From the NCBI GenBank assembly GCA_012839235.1, contig DUNS01000161.1, forward strand, positions 1 through 33,580: a stretch of DNA of 33,580 nt, read 5' to 3'. Origin of the DNA: Clostridiales bacterium (GTDB lineage Bacteria > Bacillota > Clostridia > Lachnospirales > Lachnospiraceae). A program made the translations under genes and the position numbers. Below the pieces are notes generated by a model that had not been told where the DNA came from, did not search any database, and was given only the letters and a program-made list of their open reading frames with translations. Below, in pieces: positions 25,506-33,580 of the stretch; the first letter of the stretch is position 1; each line of letters begins with the position of its first letter.

Positions 25506-26801
25506 TTACGACTCCTCAAATCTAACTGATATAGAATTTGCATGAGCTGTAAGGCCTTCCGCATTAGCAAACTTAACTATATCAGGATATATTTCCTCCA
25601 GTGCTTCTCTAGAATATGAAATAATGCTGGATTTTTTAAGGAAATCATCCACGTTTAAAGGTGAGAAGAACTTAGCTGTTCCGTTGGTTGGAAGAACATG
25701 GTTAGGGCCAGCCATATAATCTCCCAATGGCTCACTACTATAATCACCAATAAATATTGAACCTGCATTATTAATCTTAGTCATTACCATATAAGGATCT
25801 TTAGTCATTATTTCTAAATGCTCAGAAGCAATCTCATTGGCTGTCTCTATGGCATCCTCCATGGTTTCTGCAATCATTATATAGCCATAGTTTTCTAATG
25901 ATTTAAGAAGGATTTCCTTTCTAGACAGCTTCTCAACAAATTTATCTACTTCATCTGATACCTTATCTGCCAATTCCCTGCTTGTAGTTATAAGTATTGA
26001 TGAAGCCAGCTCATCATGCTCTGCCTGAGATAATAAATCAGCTGCTACATATCTTGGATTAGCAGTTTCGTCTGCTATAATAAGTATTTCACTAGGACCA
26101 GCTATCGAATCAATACTTACATGACCATATACCGCCTTCTTAGCTAAAGCAACATATATATTTCCAGGTCCTACTATTTTATGAACCTTAGGAATACTCT
26201 CAGTTCCATATGCTAATGCTGCTATTGCCTGTGCCCCACCAACCTTATATATTTCATCAACTCCAGCTTCCTTGGCTGCTACTAAAGTCCCCTCATAAAC
26301 CTTTCCATCCTTTCCAGGAGGAGTTGTCATGACGATTTTCTTAACACCGGCTACCTTAGCTGGTAGAACATTCATTAACACAGAGGATGGATAGGCTGCT
26401 TTACCACCAGGTACATATACCCCTACAGCTTCTATTGGGGTTATCTTCTGACCAAGAATAGTTCCCTTCTCGCTTGTATCAAACCAACCATACCTTTTCT
26501 GTTTTTCATGATATGCTTTAATATTAACAATAGCTTTTCTAATTACATCAATTAAAGATGGGTCTATAAGAGAATATGCTTCTTGAATTTCTTCCTCAGT
26601 TACCCTTATAGTATCCTTGGATATAGTTGCCCCATCAAACTTATATGTATATGAAAAAAGGGCCTCATCCCCCTTATTTTTAACATCACTAATTATACCC
26701 TCTACAACATCAGCATATTGATCATATTGATTAGGACTTCTTTTAAGCAAATTCTCCTGAATATTTTTCTTGGTTTCTGAATTAAGTTCTACCTTACGCA
26801 T
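25506..26801 (-). CDS. hisD: Histidinol dehydrogenase
   Basis: HisD oxidises L-histidinol to histidine in two NAD-dependent steps. The zinc site is shown by [17 protein letters not shown] (Gln and His ligands) and by the later Asp and His in [13 protein letters not shown] and [42 protein letters not shown] and [13 protein letters not shown] are the family's long conserved blocks. It has 431 residues, the normal length. The ATG at 26801 lies 2 bases after the hisG stop, with GGATTGG inside the end of hisG, so the two are tightly linked. hisC, which often follows hisD, is absent. Confidence 0.97.
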   Translation of the reverse strand: MRKVELNSETKKNIQENLLKRSPNQYDQYADVVEGIISDVKNKGDEALFSYTYKFDGATISKDTIRVTEEEIQEAYSLIDPSLIDVIRKAIVNIKAYHEKQKRYGWFDTSEKGTILGQKITPIEAVGVYVPGGKAAYPSSVLMNVLPAKVAGVKKIVMTTPPGKDGKVYEGTLVAAKEAGVDEIYKVGGAQAIAALAYGTESIPKVHKIVGPGNIYVALAKKAVYGHVSIDSIAGPSEILIIADETANPRYVAADLLSQAEHDELASSILITTSRELADKVSDEVDKFVEKLSRKEILLKSLENYGYIMIAETMEDAIETANEIASEHLEIMTKDPYMVMTKINNAGSIFIGDYSSEPLGDYMAGPNHVLPTNGTAKFFSPLNVDDFLKKSSIISYSREALEEIYPDIVKFANAEGLTAHANSISVRFEES

Positions 26802-26803
26802 AT

Positions 26804-27442
26804 CTATCCAATCCTTTCCTTAAGATTAGTAATCATCTTCCCAATTCGTTTCTGTTCCATCTTCATACTAACTTCATTAACAACCATACGAGCTGATATT
26901 GGACATATTTCTTCTAAAACAACAAGTCCATTTTCTCTAAGGGTGGATCCGGTCTCAACTATATCTACAATTACCTCAGAGAGACCAACAATTGGAGCAA
27001 GCTCAATCGATCCGTTTAACTTAATAATTTCAACGGTCTGATGCTTTTTATTGTAAAAGTAATCCTTTGCTATATTAGGGAATTTGGTAGCAACCCTTAT
27101 TAATTCCCCGTGCTGTAGCTTCTCCATGGCATTCTCTGGACCTGCTACACACATTCTGCATTTACCTAGGCCCAGATCCAAGACCTCATACATTTTCCTG
27201 CCTTCTTCAAGGATTGTATCTTTACCTGCAAAACCTATGTCAGCAGCACCATATTCAACATAAGTAGGTACATCATTGGCTTTAGCTAGAAAAAATTTCA
27301 ATTTTAGCTCTTCATTGGTAAATATTAATTTACGAGAGGATTTATCACTTATTTCATCACAGGTAATCCCTATATCTTTAAGAAGATCCAATGTTTTTTC
27401 TGCTAACCTTCCCTTGGCCAAAGCTATTGTTAAATATCTCAT
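26804..27442 (-). CDS. hisG: ATP phosphoribosyltransferase, short catalytic subunit
   Basis: HisG joins ATP and PRPP in the first, feedback-controlled step of histidine synthesis. It has 212 residues, the short form that lacks the C-terminal regulatory domain and needs HisZ, encoded directly upstream. It begins [32 protein letters not shown] and the PRPP-site stretch [15 protein letters not shown] are intact. The frame is open from a TTG at 27481, but the family start and the GGAGGGGG before it place the ATG at 27442, 4 bases after the hisZ stop. Confidence 0.96.
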   Translation of the reverse strand: MRYLTIALAKGRLAEKTLDLLKDIGITCDEISDKSSRKLIFTNEELKLKFFLAKANDVPTYVEYGAADIGFAGKDTILEEGRKMYEVLDLGLGKCRMCVAGPENAMEKLQHGELIRVATKFPNIAKDYFYNKKHQTVEIIKLNGSIELAPIVGLSEVIVDIVETGSTLRENGLVVLEEICPISARMVVNEVSMKMEQKRIGKMITNLKERIG

Positions 27443-27446
27443 CACC

Positions 27447-28715
27447 TCATACCCCCTCCAAAATATCTTGAGTTCGTGCAATTTGAATATCGCCGGTTGT
27501 AGTATTAATTACCTGAATTTCATACCTATCTCTAATATAAAGAATCCCCCCAATATTCATTCTCTTTGAATATTGAATATATTCCTCAATAGATTTTTGA
27601 GCATTCGACATCTGTAGAATAATGTTCAAGCCATCCTTACGAAAATGATCTGCTAGGGATATTGCTTGTTCTCTGTATTCTCTTTCATATAATATCATAG
27701 TATCTTCATTAGGAAACTGCTCATTCAGATTTTGCCTGCTTAGTGCAAACATAAGTTGATCTATTACTATAGCTGTACCAATTGCAGGTGTTTCTTTTCC
27801 GTACTGGGCAACAAGCTTATCATATCTACCACCGGTTGCAATAGCTTCACCAGTTCCATAGGTATAGGCTTTAAATATAATACCAGTATAATAATTGTAT
27901 TTACTTAACATTCCAAGATCGAAGGATATATATTTTTCATAACCGTATTCCTTTAAAATAATATAAAGATCCTCAAGTCTCTGGATTGCTTTAATTGCCC
28001 GGGAATTATTAGTAGTTTCTTTAGCAGATGATAGTACATCTATTGGTCCAAATAATTCTGGAAGTTTAAGAAAAATCTCTTTTAATTCATTTTTGATATT
28101 CTTAGACTTAACTAGCTCCTCAACACCAAATCTATTTTTACTTTGTATAAGTTCACGAAGCTTAATAACTTCAAAATCCTGGTCAAATCCTGCCTCTTCT
28201 ACGATAGCTCGAAAGAAATCTGCATACCCTATCTCAACTTGAAACTCCACAAGGCCAGATTTTAAAAGACATTCTATAGTTAAAGCTATCATTTCAGCAT
28301 CAGCTTCAACACAATCGTCATTCATAAGTTCTGCACCTAATTGAGTTACTTCTTTTAATTTACCTTGATAGCTTGAATTATTAACGAAAGTATTCCCCAT
28401 ATAACAAAGACGAATAGGAAGGGACTCCTCTTTATAATATTTAGCTACACACCTAGCAATTGATGGAGTAATGTCAGGTCTTAATACTAAGGTATTACCA
28501 TCTCTATCAACAAATTTATACATATCCTTAGAAGGAACCGTTCCTCTTTCCTCACTAAATATATCGAAGAATTCAAATGTTGGAGTCTGAATATCCTCAT
28601 ATCCATAGGATTTAAGGACCTTATGTAATTTACTTTGTAAACTTAATTTAGAAGCACATTCATAATTATATATATCTCTAACGCCTTCTGGGGTATGAAG
28701 TAATATATCCTTCAT
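27447..28715 (-). CDS. hisZ: ATP phosphoribosyltransferase regulatory subunit
   Basis: HisZ is a histidyl-tRNA-synthetase-like protein that forms an octamer with short HisG and passes on histidine feedback. Its 422 residues include [11 protein letters not shown] at the N terminus, the class II motif 2 stretch [13 protein letters not shown], and [21 protein letters not shown] followed by [11 protein letters not shown]-terminal domain of about 100 residues follows. The pairing with short HisG immediately downstream separates it from a true HisRS. It is the first gene of the operon, with a consensus promoter about 70 bases upstream and GGAAGGTG before the ATG. Confidence 0.95.
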   Translation of the reverse strand: MKDILLHTPEGVRDIYNYECASKLSLQSKLHKVLKSYGYEDIQTPTFEFFDIFSEERGTVPSKDMYKFVDRDGNTLVLRPDITPSIARCVAKYYKEESLPIRLCYMGNTFVNNSSYQGKLKEVTQLGAELMNDDCVEADAEMIALTIECLLKSGLVEFQVEIGYADFFRAIVEEAGFDQDFEVIKLRELIQSKNRFGVEELVKSKNIKNELKEIFLKLPELFGPIDVLSSAKETTNNSRAIKAIQRLEDLYIILKEYGYEKYISFDLGMLSKYNYYTGIIFKAYTYGTGEAIATGGRYDKLVAQYGKETPAIGTAIVIDQLMFALSRQNLNEQFPNEDTMILYEREYREQAISLADHFRKDGLNIILQMSNAQKSIEEYIQYSKRMNIGGILYIRDRYEIQVINTTTGDIQIARTQDILEGV

Positions 28716-28749
28716 ATTTTCACCTTCCTTAAATGCTTTACTGTTGTAA

Positions 28750-28769
28750 CGTGATAATTCGCTACCACG
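28750..28769 (-). promoter_or_regulatory. Hairpin or operator in the his leader
   Basis: CGTGATA (28750-28756) and TACCACG (28763-28769) pair with one G-U around a 6-nt loop, just downstream of the predicted transcription start. It could be a repressor site or a short leader hairpin. There is no T-box or histidine-rich leader peptide. Confidence 0.3.
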
Positions 28770-28784
28770 ATGATATATTTTATG

Positions 28785-28813
28785 ATTATAGATTACAAAA
28801 TATTAAGTGTCAA
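28785..28813 (-). promoter_or_regulatory. Sigma-A promoter of the his operon
   Basis: On the minus strand a perfect TTGACA (28808-28813) and a perfect TATAAT (28785-28790) are 17 bases apart. The predicted start near 28778 gives a leader of about 63 nt. A second TTGACA lies just upstream (28822-28827). Confidence 0.88.
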
Positions 28814-28862
28814 GCTATATTTGTCAAAATAATAACTATATCTCTCACATAAGATAAAGGCT

Positions 28863-29396
28863 CTACTCTCTACAGGCCAAATCCTTCTGGAGTATTTCTA
28901 AGTAATGAACACAGATACTATTTTGTACTGGTATCACGTAGGATAAATCAAGTTCATCATATCTAAAGCTTTTTCTACCACCCTCCAGGGCCCTATTCCA
29001 AAATTCTAAGAGCCTTTTAAATGTAAGGTAATAATATGTATCATGTTTCTTAAAATATATTAATATAAAGGCAACACCATTCTGTTCCTCAAACTCCTTC
29101 ATAAAATCAATCTGATGCTCATGAACATTGTTTAGACTAAATGTGTCTACCGCACATTCTTTAGCATCAAAGCAAACTGGTATACCTTGAACAACTCCGA
29201 TATAATCCACTGTACTTTTCTTTTCAAAATAAGCCAAAGTAATATGCCTTGAAGTTTTATCAATATCAATAGGTGTAATCGGCGTTGGTACTTTTTGTAT
29301 TAAGGCCAGTTTTGTTTCACGGTATTTTAGATTTGTATAGTTAATCATTTCCTCCAGCATAGACCCTCTCAGGCCCCTGGATTTCCATGATGCCAT
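28863..29396 (-). CDS. recU: Holliday junction resolvase RecU
   Basis: RecU cleaves Holliday junctions during recombination and DNA repair in Firmicutes. The 177-residue protein has the nuclease-fold motifs RGSMLEEMIN near the N terminus and STVDYIGVVQGIPVCFDAKE, containing the metal-binding D and the D-x-K pair. HEHQIDFMKEFE and FILIYFKK follow as in other RecU proteins. The ATG has AAGGAGG 7 bases upstream. In many Firmicutes recU is next to a penicillin-binding protein gene; here it follows a pseudouridine synthase gene, separated by 87 bp that are largely a partial structured element. Confidence 0.95.
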   Translation of the reverse strand: MASWKSRGLRGSMLEEMINYTNLKYRETKLALIQKVPTPITPIDIDKTSRHITLAYFEKKSTVDYIGVVQGIPVCFDAKECAVDTFSLNNVHEHQIDFMKEFEEQNGVAFILIYFKKHDTYYYLTFKRLLEFWNRALEGGRKSFRYDELDLSYVIPVQNSICVHYLEILQKDLACRE

Positions 29397-29427
29397 ATAT
29401 CTTCCTCCTTAGAATTAGTTCACTCGC

Positions 29428-29470
29428 AACACGCTTTTGCTCGGATGAGTCACGTAGCGGTACATAGGAA
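29428..29470 (-). repeat. Partial copy of the structured element, reverse orientation
   Basis: Read on the minus strand, this stretch matches the 3' half of the elements at 3200-3398 and 19517-19706. It has TATGTACCGCTACGT, then ATCC, then AGCAAAAGCGTGTTGC, where copy 2 has AGCGAGAGCGTGTTGC. The GAGA tetraloop is AAAA here while the flanking GC pairs stay. The partner arm with CGGTACTT is missing; the RluC/D-type gene ends in its place. Confidence 0.65.
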
Positions 29471-29483
29471 CACAAGATCTTCC

Positions 29484-30488
29484 TCATTCGAATAAATCTT
29501 TTTTAATGTCTTCAAATATTTCAGGTGGCTTTGCCACAAACTCTTTACCTGAAAGGTAGCTTAGGTCACCGCCAATCTCAGAAAATTCCATACTATAGGA
29601 GTGTAACAATTGATGGGATAGACCATAATTACTCTTAAAATAATGATTGGTTTTTTGCTCACCATATTTATAATCCCCTATTATGGGATGACCAATACTA
29701 GCAAGATGTCCTCTAATCTGATGAGAACGGCCTGTTATTAACTTTACCTTTAAAAGAGTGTAATCTCCCTTTATCCCATTATCATTCTTAATGACCGAAT
29801 GTTTAATAGGTTCGTATTCAGTACATATATAGGCCGAATTAGGAGTCTCACTATTACTTATTGATACCAGGTTTTTACTGTCATCCTTATTCAGATAACC
29901 TTCAATTGTCCTTTTATCAAGAATTCTTCCCTTTACTATAGTTAGATAATACTTTCCTAAGCTTCTGTCTTTCAGTAGCTTAGCCATCTCCTGTAATCCT
30001 AACAATGATTTACCAGCAATTAATATACCACTCGTATTACGATCTAGACGATTGCAGATACTTGGCTTGAAGCTTATCATCTGCTCTTTTGTAATTAGCT
30101 TATTAGATAACATGTATGAAATTACATGCTCTACCATAGAGATATCATCTTTATCAGCCTTTTGTGATAGTAAGCCTAAGGGTTTATTAATAACTAGAAT
30201 ATGAGAATCCTCATAAATAATATCTAAATCAAAGTCTTTACGCAGTTCTACATCTGTAGTATCATCGTGTCCCATGAACTTATTTATAGTCTCATCAGAT
30301 AAAAAAAGCTTGATTTCATCATCAATTTCTAACTTCTCAGACCCTATGGCCTTCTTTCCATTTAAAACAATATTCTTTTTACGAAGCATCTTATAAATAA
30401 AGGACTTAGGTGCTTTATTTAATATCTTAAGCAAAAGCTTGTCTAAACGCTGCCCTGCCTCATTCTCCTGTACCAAAAACTCTTTCAC
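29484..30488 (-). CDS. RluC/RluD-family rRNA pseudouridine synthase
   Basis: This enzyme isomerises uridine to pseudouridine in RNA, most likely 23S rRNA. An N-terminal S4-like RNA-binding domain (GQRLDKLLLKILNKAP through about residue 65) is followed by the RluA-type catalytic domain with INKPLGLLSQK and the catalytic Asp in ICNRLDRNTSGILIAGKS. GRSHQIRGHLASIGHPIIGDYKYG closes the domain. It has 334 residues. The exact target uridine cannot be assigned. The start is GTG at 30488 with AGGAG about 11 bases upstream. It lies 19 bases after the HAD gene. Confidence 0.9.
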   Translation of the reverse strand: MKEFLVQENEAGQRLDKLLLKILNKAPKSFIYKMLRKKNIVLNGKKAIGSEKLEIDDEIKLFLSDETINKFMGHDDTTDVELRKDFDLDIIYEDSHILVINKPLGLLSQKADKDDISMVEHVISYMLSNKLITKEQMISFKPSICNRLDRNTSGILIAGKSLLGLQEMAKLLKDRSLGKYYLTIVKGRILDKRTIEGYLNKDDSKNLVSISNSETPNSAYICTEYEPIKHSVIKNDNGIKGDYTLLKVKLITGRSHQIRGHLASIGHPIIGDYKYGEQKTNHYFKSNYGLSHQLLHSYSMEFSEIGGDLSYLSGKEFVAKPPEIFEDIKKDLFE

Positions 30489-30507
30489 TCTTATCCCTGC
30501 TCCTGAT

Positions 30508-31179
30508 CTAAAGATTTTCTCTTACACCTTCTGTTTTCAATACTTCTGTCATTGAATGTATATAATAGTCTGCTAATTCTTTCTTCTTTTTATCATCATT
30601 TCTTGAATGTTCATCATAAACAGCACAAACCTTCATATTAGCATTTATACCAGCCATAATACCATGTACAACATCTTCGAAAGCTAGGCATCTAGAAGGT
30701 TCTACATTAAGATCCTTTGCCACAAGAAGATATATATCAGGGGATGGCTTACCATTAGGAACTTCATCAGCAGTTCTAACGGAATCAAAAAAGTCTCTAA
30801 TCTTTAGTTTATCTAATACCAAGTCTGTTAGTTTTCTATAATTACTAGTGGCAATTCCCATCTTAATATTATTCTGCTTAAGATATGTTAAAAACTCTAG
30901 TACCCCTTCCTTAAGAGGTACCTCCGTCTCGTATTTAGACCAGGCCATCTTGTTCCAGTCATCTTTAATCTTCTCTATAGAATCAGAAAGATTAAATCTC
31001 TCCTTAAAATAAACAGCAGTTTCTGTAAAGCTAAAACCTTCTATAGATTTTTGTAAATTCTCTGGCATCTCTATACCATGTCTTTTCAAATATTTTATAT
31101 CTATGTCTTCCCACATCCACATAGAATCAATTATCGTCCCATCCATGTCGAAAATTACTGCATCAATATTCTGTAACAT
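30508..31179 (-). CDS. HAD-superfamily phosphatase, beta-phosphoglucomutase-like
   Basis: This 223-residue soluble protein has all four HAD motifs: FDMDGTIIDS with nucleophile D11 and acid D13, IATSNYRKL (motif II), GKPSPDIYL (motif III Lys) and CLAFEDVVHG (motif IV acids). The helical cap of about 65 residues between motifs I and II fits subfamily IA, which includes beta-phosphoglucomutases and sugar-phosphate phosphatases. The substrate cannot be inferred. It sits between two pseudouridine synthase genes, and a role in detoxifying or dephosphorylating a nucleotide product would be speculation. The ATG has AAAGG 8 bases upstream. Confidence 0.9.
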   Translation of the reverse strand: MLQNIDAVIFDMDGTIIDSMWMWEDIDIKYLKRHGIEMPENLQKSIEGFSFTETAVYFKERFNLSDSIEKIKDDWNKMAWSKYETEVPLKEGVLEFLTYLKQNNIKMGIATSNYRKLTDLVLDKLKIRDFFDSVRTADEVPNGKPSPDIYLLVAKDLNVEPSRCLAFEDVVHGIMAGINANMKVCAVYDEHSRNDDKKKKELADYYIHSMTEVLKTEGVRENL

Positions 31180-31243
31180 ACTTTCAGCCTTTCATTAAAG
31201 TTGTGTGTAAGAATATATCTTTCACATTTTATCCGTCAGTTTC

Positions 31244-31951
31244 TTATATCTCCTTCAACCTAGCAATCTCCTCTTCTGTGAGAAATCTATACTCACCAGT
31301 TTTAAGCTTAGGGTCTAAAATCAAGCTTCCCATGGAAAGCCTTTTCAAATATATAACTTCTTTTCCAACAGCCTCAAACATCTGCTTTACCTGATGGAAT
31401 TTACCCTCATGAATTGTTAACTTTATCTCAGATATTTCAGCTGAAGCAATTATCTGAAGTGATGCAGGCAAAGTTCTATAGTTATCACCTATAATAACTC
31501 CCTTGGCAAAGGCCTCCTTATCATCATCGTTAACAACTCCTTTAACCGTGGCATAATATACCTTGTCTACATGTCTTTTAGGTGATAGAAGCCTATGGGC
31601 AAGTTCCCCATCATTGGTTATTAGAAGAAGTCCTTCTGTATCCTTATCCAATCGTCCTACAGGGAATAAATCCTTATGTTTCTTATCTTTAATACAATCC
31701 AAGACAGTTTCACTAAGATTATCCCTAGTTGCAGACACAACACCAGCAGGTTTATTAAGCATATAGTAGGAGTGTTTTTCATAGGTAACAATATTATCAT
31801 CAAAGAAGATGCTATCTCCTTCCTTCACCTTTAGGTTAGGATCGGATACTACAATATTATTAACCTTAACCCTACCCTTACGGATGTAGGCTTTGACTTC
31901 ACTTCTTGAACCTATCTGCATATCTGCCAGGTATTTATCTAGTCGTATCAT
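31244..31951 (-). CDS. RsuA-family 16S/23S rRNA pseudouridine synthase
   Basis: This is a pseudouridine synthase of the RsuA/RluB/E/F family, 235 residues. The S4 domain at the N terminus (IRLDKYLADMQIGSRSEVKAYI) is followed by NKPAGVVSATRD and the catalytic GRLDKDTEGLLLITNDGELAH. The length and lack of a long C-terminal tail favour RsuA, which modifies U516 of 16S rRNA, but RluF-like activity cannot be excluded. A TTG at 31954 opens the frame; the ATG at 31951 is preferred, with GGGAGG 9 bases upstream. It follows the RsmF-like gene by 20 bases. Confidence 0.9.
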   Translation of the reverse strand: MIRLDKYLADMQIGSRSEVKAYIRKGRVKVNNIVVSDPNLKVKEGDSIFFDDNIVTYEKHSYYMLNKPAGVVSATRDNLSETVLDCIKDKKHKDLFPVGRLDKDTEGLLLITNDGELAHRLLSPKRHVDKVYYATVKGVVNDDDKEAFAKGVIIGDNYRTLPASLQIIASAEISEIKLTIHEGKFHQVKQMFEAVGKEVIYLKRLSMGSLILDPKLKTGEYRFLTEEEIARLKEI

Positions 31952-31971
31952 CAAACTAAACCTCCCTCAAG

Positions 31972-33378
31972 CTACTGCCATCTCCATCCTGGAAGATATT
32001 TGTTTTTTAGGCTGTTATTAGCCACCTTAGCCCATCCAAGAGGGAATCCCTCTACAGCTATTAGATACCAACCATCCTCGTAATCATGTTCTAATTCGAT
32101 TGTTTCACATTTGAGATATCTGATTACTCTTGAATCATCTACGGAAAAACTAATGGTTTTTTGGTAATCTGCAATTTTAAGAGCATTTGCTAAGGCCTGT
32201 GAAGGTTCAAATCTTTGCTTCTTCATTTCCCCAAGGAGTAATCCTTGTCTAAGTATTCTTAGGCCATTGGTGTTAGGCAATCCCTTGGGTAAATTATGAA
32301 CCCAGGATCCCCTCACAACTATTTCATCCTTACTAATACTCCTACTATTAATCTCCTTAATAAAAGAGATGGCTTCCTCTGATAATTTGTTTTTATCAGA
32401 GCTGTCTACATAAGATGAACTGTCTCTATATTCTTTATCCTCATCTTTTTGAAGTAAAGCAATAAAATGCCCTTCACCATTAATCTTATGAGGCCATAGT
32501 CTAATACATTTTTTTAGCTCATCAGGGCCATTAACCCACTCTGGTCTACCTCTATCAAAGCCCTCATAGGATACTCCCAATTCTCTCTGACTAGCTTCAT
32601 CAGGTATACAATCAATAACCTTGAATTCTGGGAATTCCTCTAATAGATATGCAACAGTACCTTCATCTTCTTCTGGTGAGAAGGTACATGTGGAATATAG
32701 CATCATACCACCGGGCTTAAGCATCTTGGCAGCCTGAATAACTATCTCCTTTTGAAGCTTGTTATAATAATCAACCCCATATTGCTCCCAGTTTTTAATA
32801 ATAGCTGGACTTTTGCGAAACATTCCTTCTCCAGAGCAGGGAGCATCTATTAAAATCTTATCAAAATACTCTGGGAAATAGTTGGCCAGCTTATTAGGAG
32901 CTTCAGATAATATAAGGGCATTGCTTATACCAAATAATTCAATATTCTTAAGCAAGGCCTTAGCTCTTGAGTTACTAATGTCATTAGTAACTAGTATCCC
33001 CTCACCACCAAGCTTAGCACCTAATTCTGTGCTTTTACCTCCAGGGGCTGCACAGATATCAAGAACCTTATCACCTTTTTCTATGGGAAGAAGGCTTGCA
33101 GGCGTCATAGCACTGGGTTCCTGTATATAATATAAGCCAGCATAATAATAAGGATGTTTAGCTGGCTGTAAATCAGAATCATAATAATAACCATTGGAAA
33201 TCCATGGTATTCTCTTAATAGAAAAAGGACAGTTTTCTTCAAATTCCTTGGGATTAGTCTTTAAGGTGTTAACTCTTAGCCCGCTATAATGGGGCTTTGA
33301 ATAACATTCCCTAAATTCTATATATTCATCTCCCAATAGAGTTTTCATTCTGTCCTCAAAAAGTTTTGGTAAATTCAT
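31972..33378 (-). CDS. RsmF/RsmB-like rRNA m5C methyltransferase
   Basis: This NOL1/NOP2/Sun-family enzyme methylates cytosine in rRNA using S-adenosylmethionine. The SAM site is VLDICAAPGGKSTELGAKL. The catalytic cysteines are in DAPCSGEGMFRK and MLYSTCTFSPEEDE. The C-terminal part from about residue 300 resembles the RsmF-type extension, which supports RsmF rather than RsmB, since no NusB-like N-terminal domain is present. It has 468 residues. Two ATGs are possible: AGAAAGG is 1 base from 33390 and 13 from 33378; the family N terminus (MNLPKLFEDRM) favours 33378. The exact target base is not known. Confidence 0.9.
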   Translation of the reverse strand: MNLPKLFEDRMKTLLGDEYIEFRECYSKPHYSGLRVNTLKTNPKEFEENCPFSIKRIPWISNGYYYDSDLQPAKHPYYYAGLYYIQEPSAMTPASLLPIEKGDKVLDICAAPGGKSTELGAKLGGEGILVTNDISNSRAKALLKNIELFGISNALILSEAPNKLANYFPEYFDKILIDAPCSGEGMFRKSPAIIKNWEQYGVDYYNKLQKEIVIQAAKMLKPGGMMLYSTCTFSPEEDEGTVAYLLEEFPEFKVIDCIPDEASQRELGVSYEGFDRGRPEWVNGPDELKKCIRLWPHKINGEGHFIALLQKDEDKEYRDSSSYVDSSDKNKLSEEAISFIKEINSRSISKDEIVVRGSWVHNLPKGLPNTNGLRILRQGLLLGEMKKQRFEPSQALANALKIADYQKTISFSVDDSRVIRYLKCETIELEHDYEDGWYLIAVEGFPLGWAKVANNSLKNKYLPGWRWQ

Positions 33379-33418
33379 AGTAATAACCATGCCTTTCTCA
33401 TAATCTGCAAACTTTATA

Positions 33419-33580
33419 CATGAAAATCAGAGATTTTCATGTTACGCAAGGCAGAAAGAACGAGCACCGTTGTGCTTGCTTCGCAGTTCTTCTGTGTGAA
33501 TTGTCTTTTTAATTCACACTACTCCTAGATGATGCCGCTTTAGGCATCTCGAAAAACCGGAAGAACAAGGAGCGAGCACC
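33419..33580. repeat. Hairpin-rich intergenic repeat at right edge (truncated)
   Basis: Four hairpins follow each other: 33419-33428/33432-33441 (10 bp, loop AGA), 33452-33461/33486-33494 with inner AGCAC/GTGCT (33463-33467/33472-33476), GTGTGAATT/AATTCACAC (33494-33502/33511-33519) and GATGCC/GGCATC (33531-33536/33543-33548). The phrase GCGAGCACC at 33572-33580 echoes CGAGCACC at 33461-33468, so a second unit may start at the edge. It is GC-richer than its surroundings. No gene is visible in it. Confidence 0.55.

Noticed and set aside
28716-28862. T-box or histidine leader peptide before hisZ
   Set aside because: The leader from the consensus promoter is only about 63 nt, without a T-box sequence or a run of His codons.
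1-33580. tRNA genes, rRNA genes, CRISPR arrays, prophage genes
   Set aside because: No cloverleaf, regular spacer-repeat pattern, or phage or integrase-like protein was seen on either strand.

Overview
The window reads as chromosomal DNA of a low-GC, endospore-forming Clostridia member, most like a Lachnospiraceae relative. The evidence is an AT-rich base composition, canonical TTGACA/TATAAT promoters, purine-rich ribosome binding sites, sporulation genes (yqfC, yqfD, a SpoVB-like flippase, a possible BofC-like protein), the Firmicute cluster yqfC-yqfD-phoH-[pgpH position]-ybeY, and a short HisG paired with HisZ. Every gene I can support lies on the minus strand, so transcription runs from high to low coordinates. 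I see no tRNA, rRNA, CRISPR array, phage gene or transposase.

Layout in transcription order. (1) 33378-28863: RNA-modification and DNA-repair genes: an RsmF-like methyltransferase, an RsuA-type and an RluC/D-type pseudouridine synthase, a HAD phosphatase and RecU. (2) 28813-20051: a histidine operon with a consensus promoter, in the order hisZ-hisG-hisD-hisB-hisA-hisIE. hisC, hisH and hisF are absent here, and HisIE carries an N-terminal HisF-derived domain that has lost its catalytic aspartates. alaS follows after 28 bp. (3) rpsU alone, with its own promoter and terminator. (4) 19425-15027: yqfC-yqfD-phoH-PgpH-like-ybeY, tightly packed or overlapping. (5) 14985-11383: a YerB-like lipoprotein, a SpoVB-like flippase and a small membrane protein. 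(6) 11255-5300: two FAD oxidoreductases, then proline synthesis genes, with proB and proA split by a DUF896 gene and 5-formyl-THF cyclo-ligase. (7) 5261-692: hflK-hflC, a cytosolic M14 carboxypeptidase and miaB. (8) The first 178 codons of rny (RNase Y), running off the left edge and with a consensus promoter.

The most unusual signal is a family of intergenic, rod-like structured elements of about 190-200 nt. Two full copies (3200-3398 and 19517-19706) fold by nested complementarity. Their helices differ in sequence but keep pairing, while a few unpaired or core stretches are conserved. A third, half-length copy lies in the opposite orientation at 29428-29470. This looks like a dispersed structured RNA or a structure-constrained repeat, and I do not recognise the family. 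Other points are a PgpH-like HD protein with several metal ligands replaced, a hairpin plus 15-codon mini-ORF in front of proA, and a second hairpin-rich repeat at the right edge.
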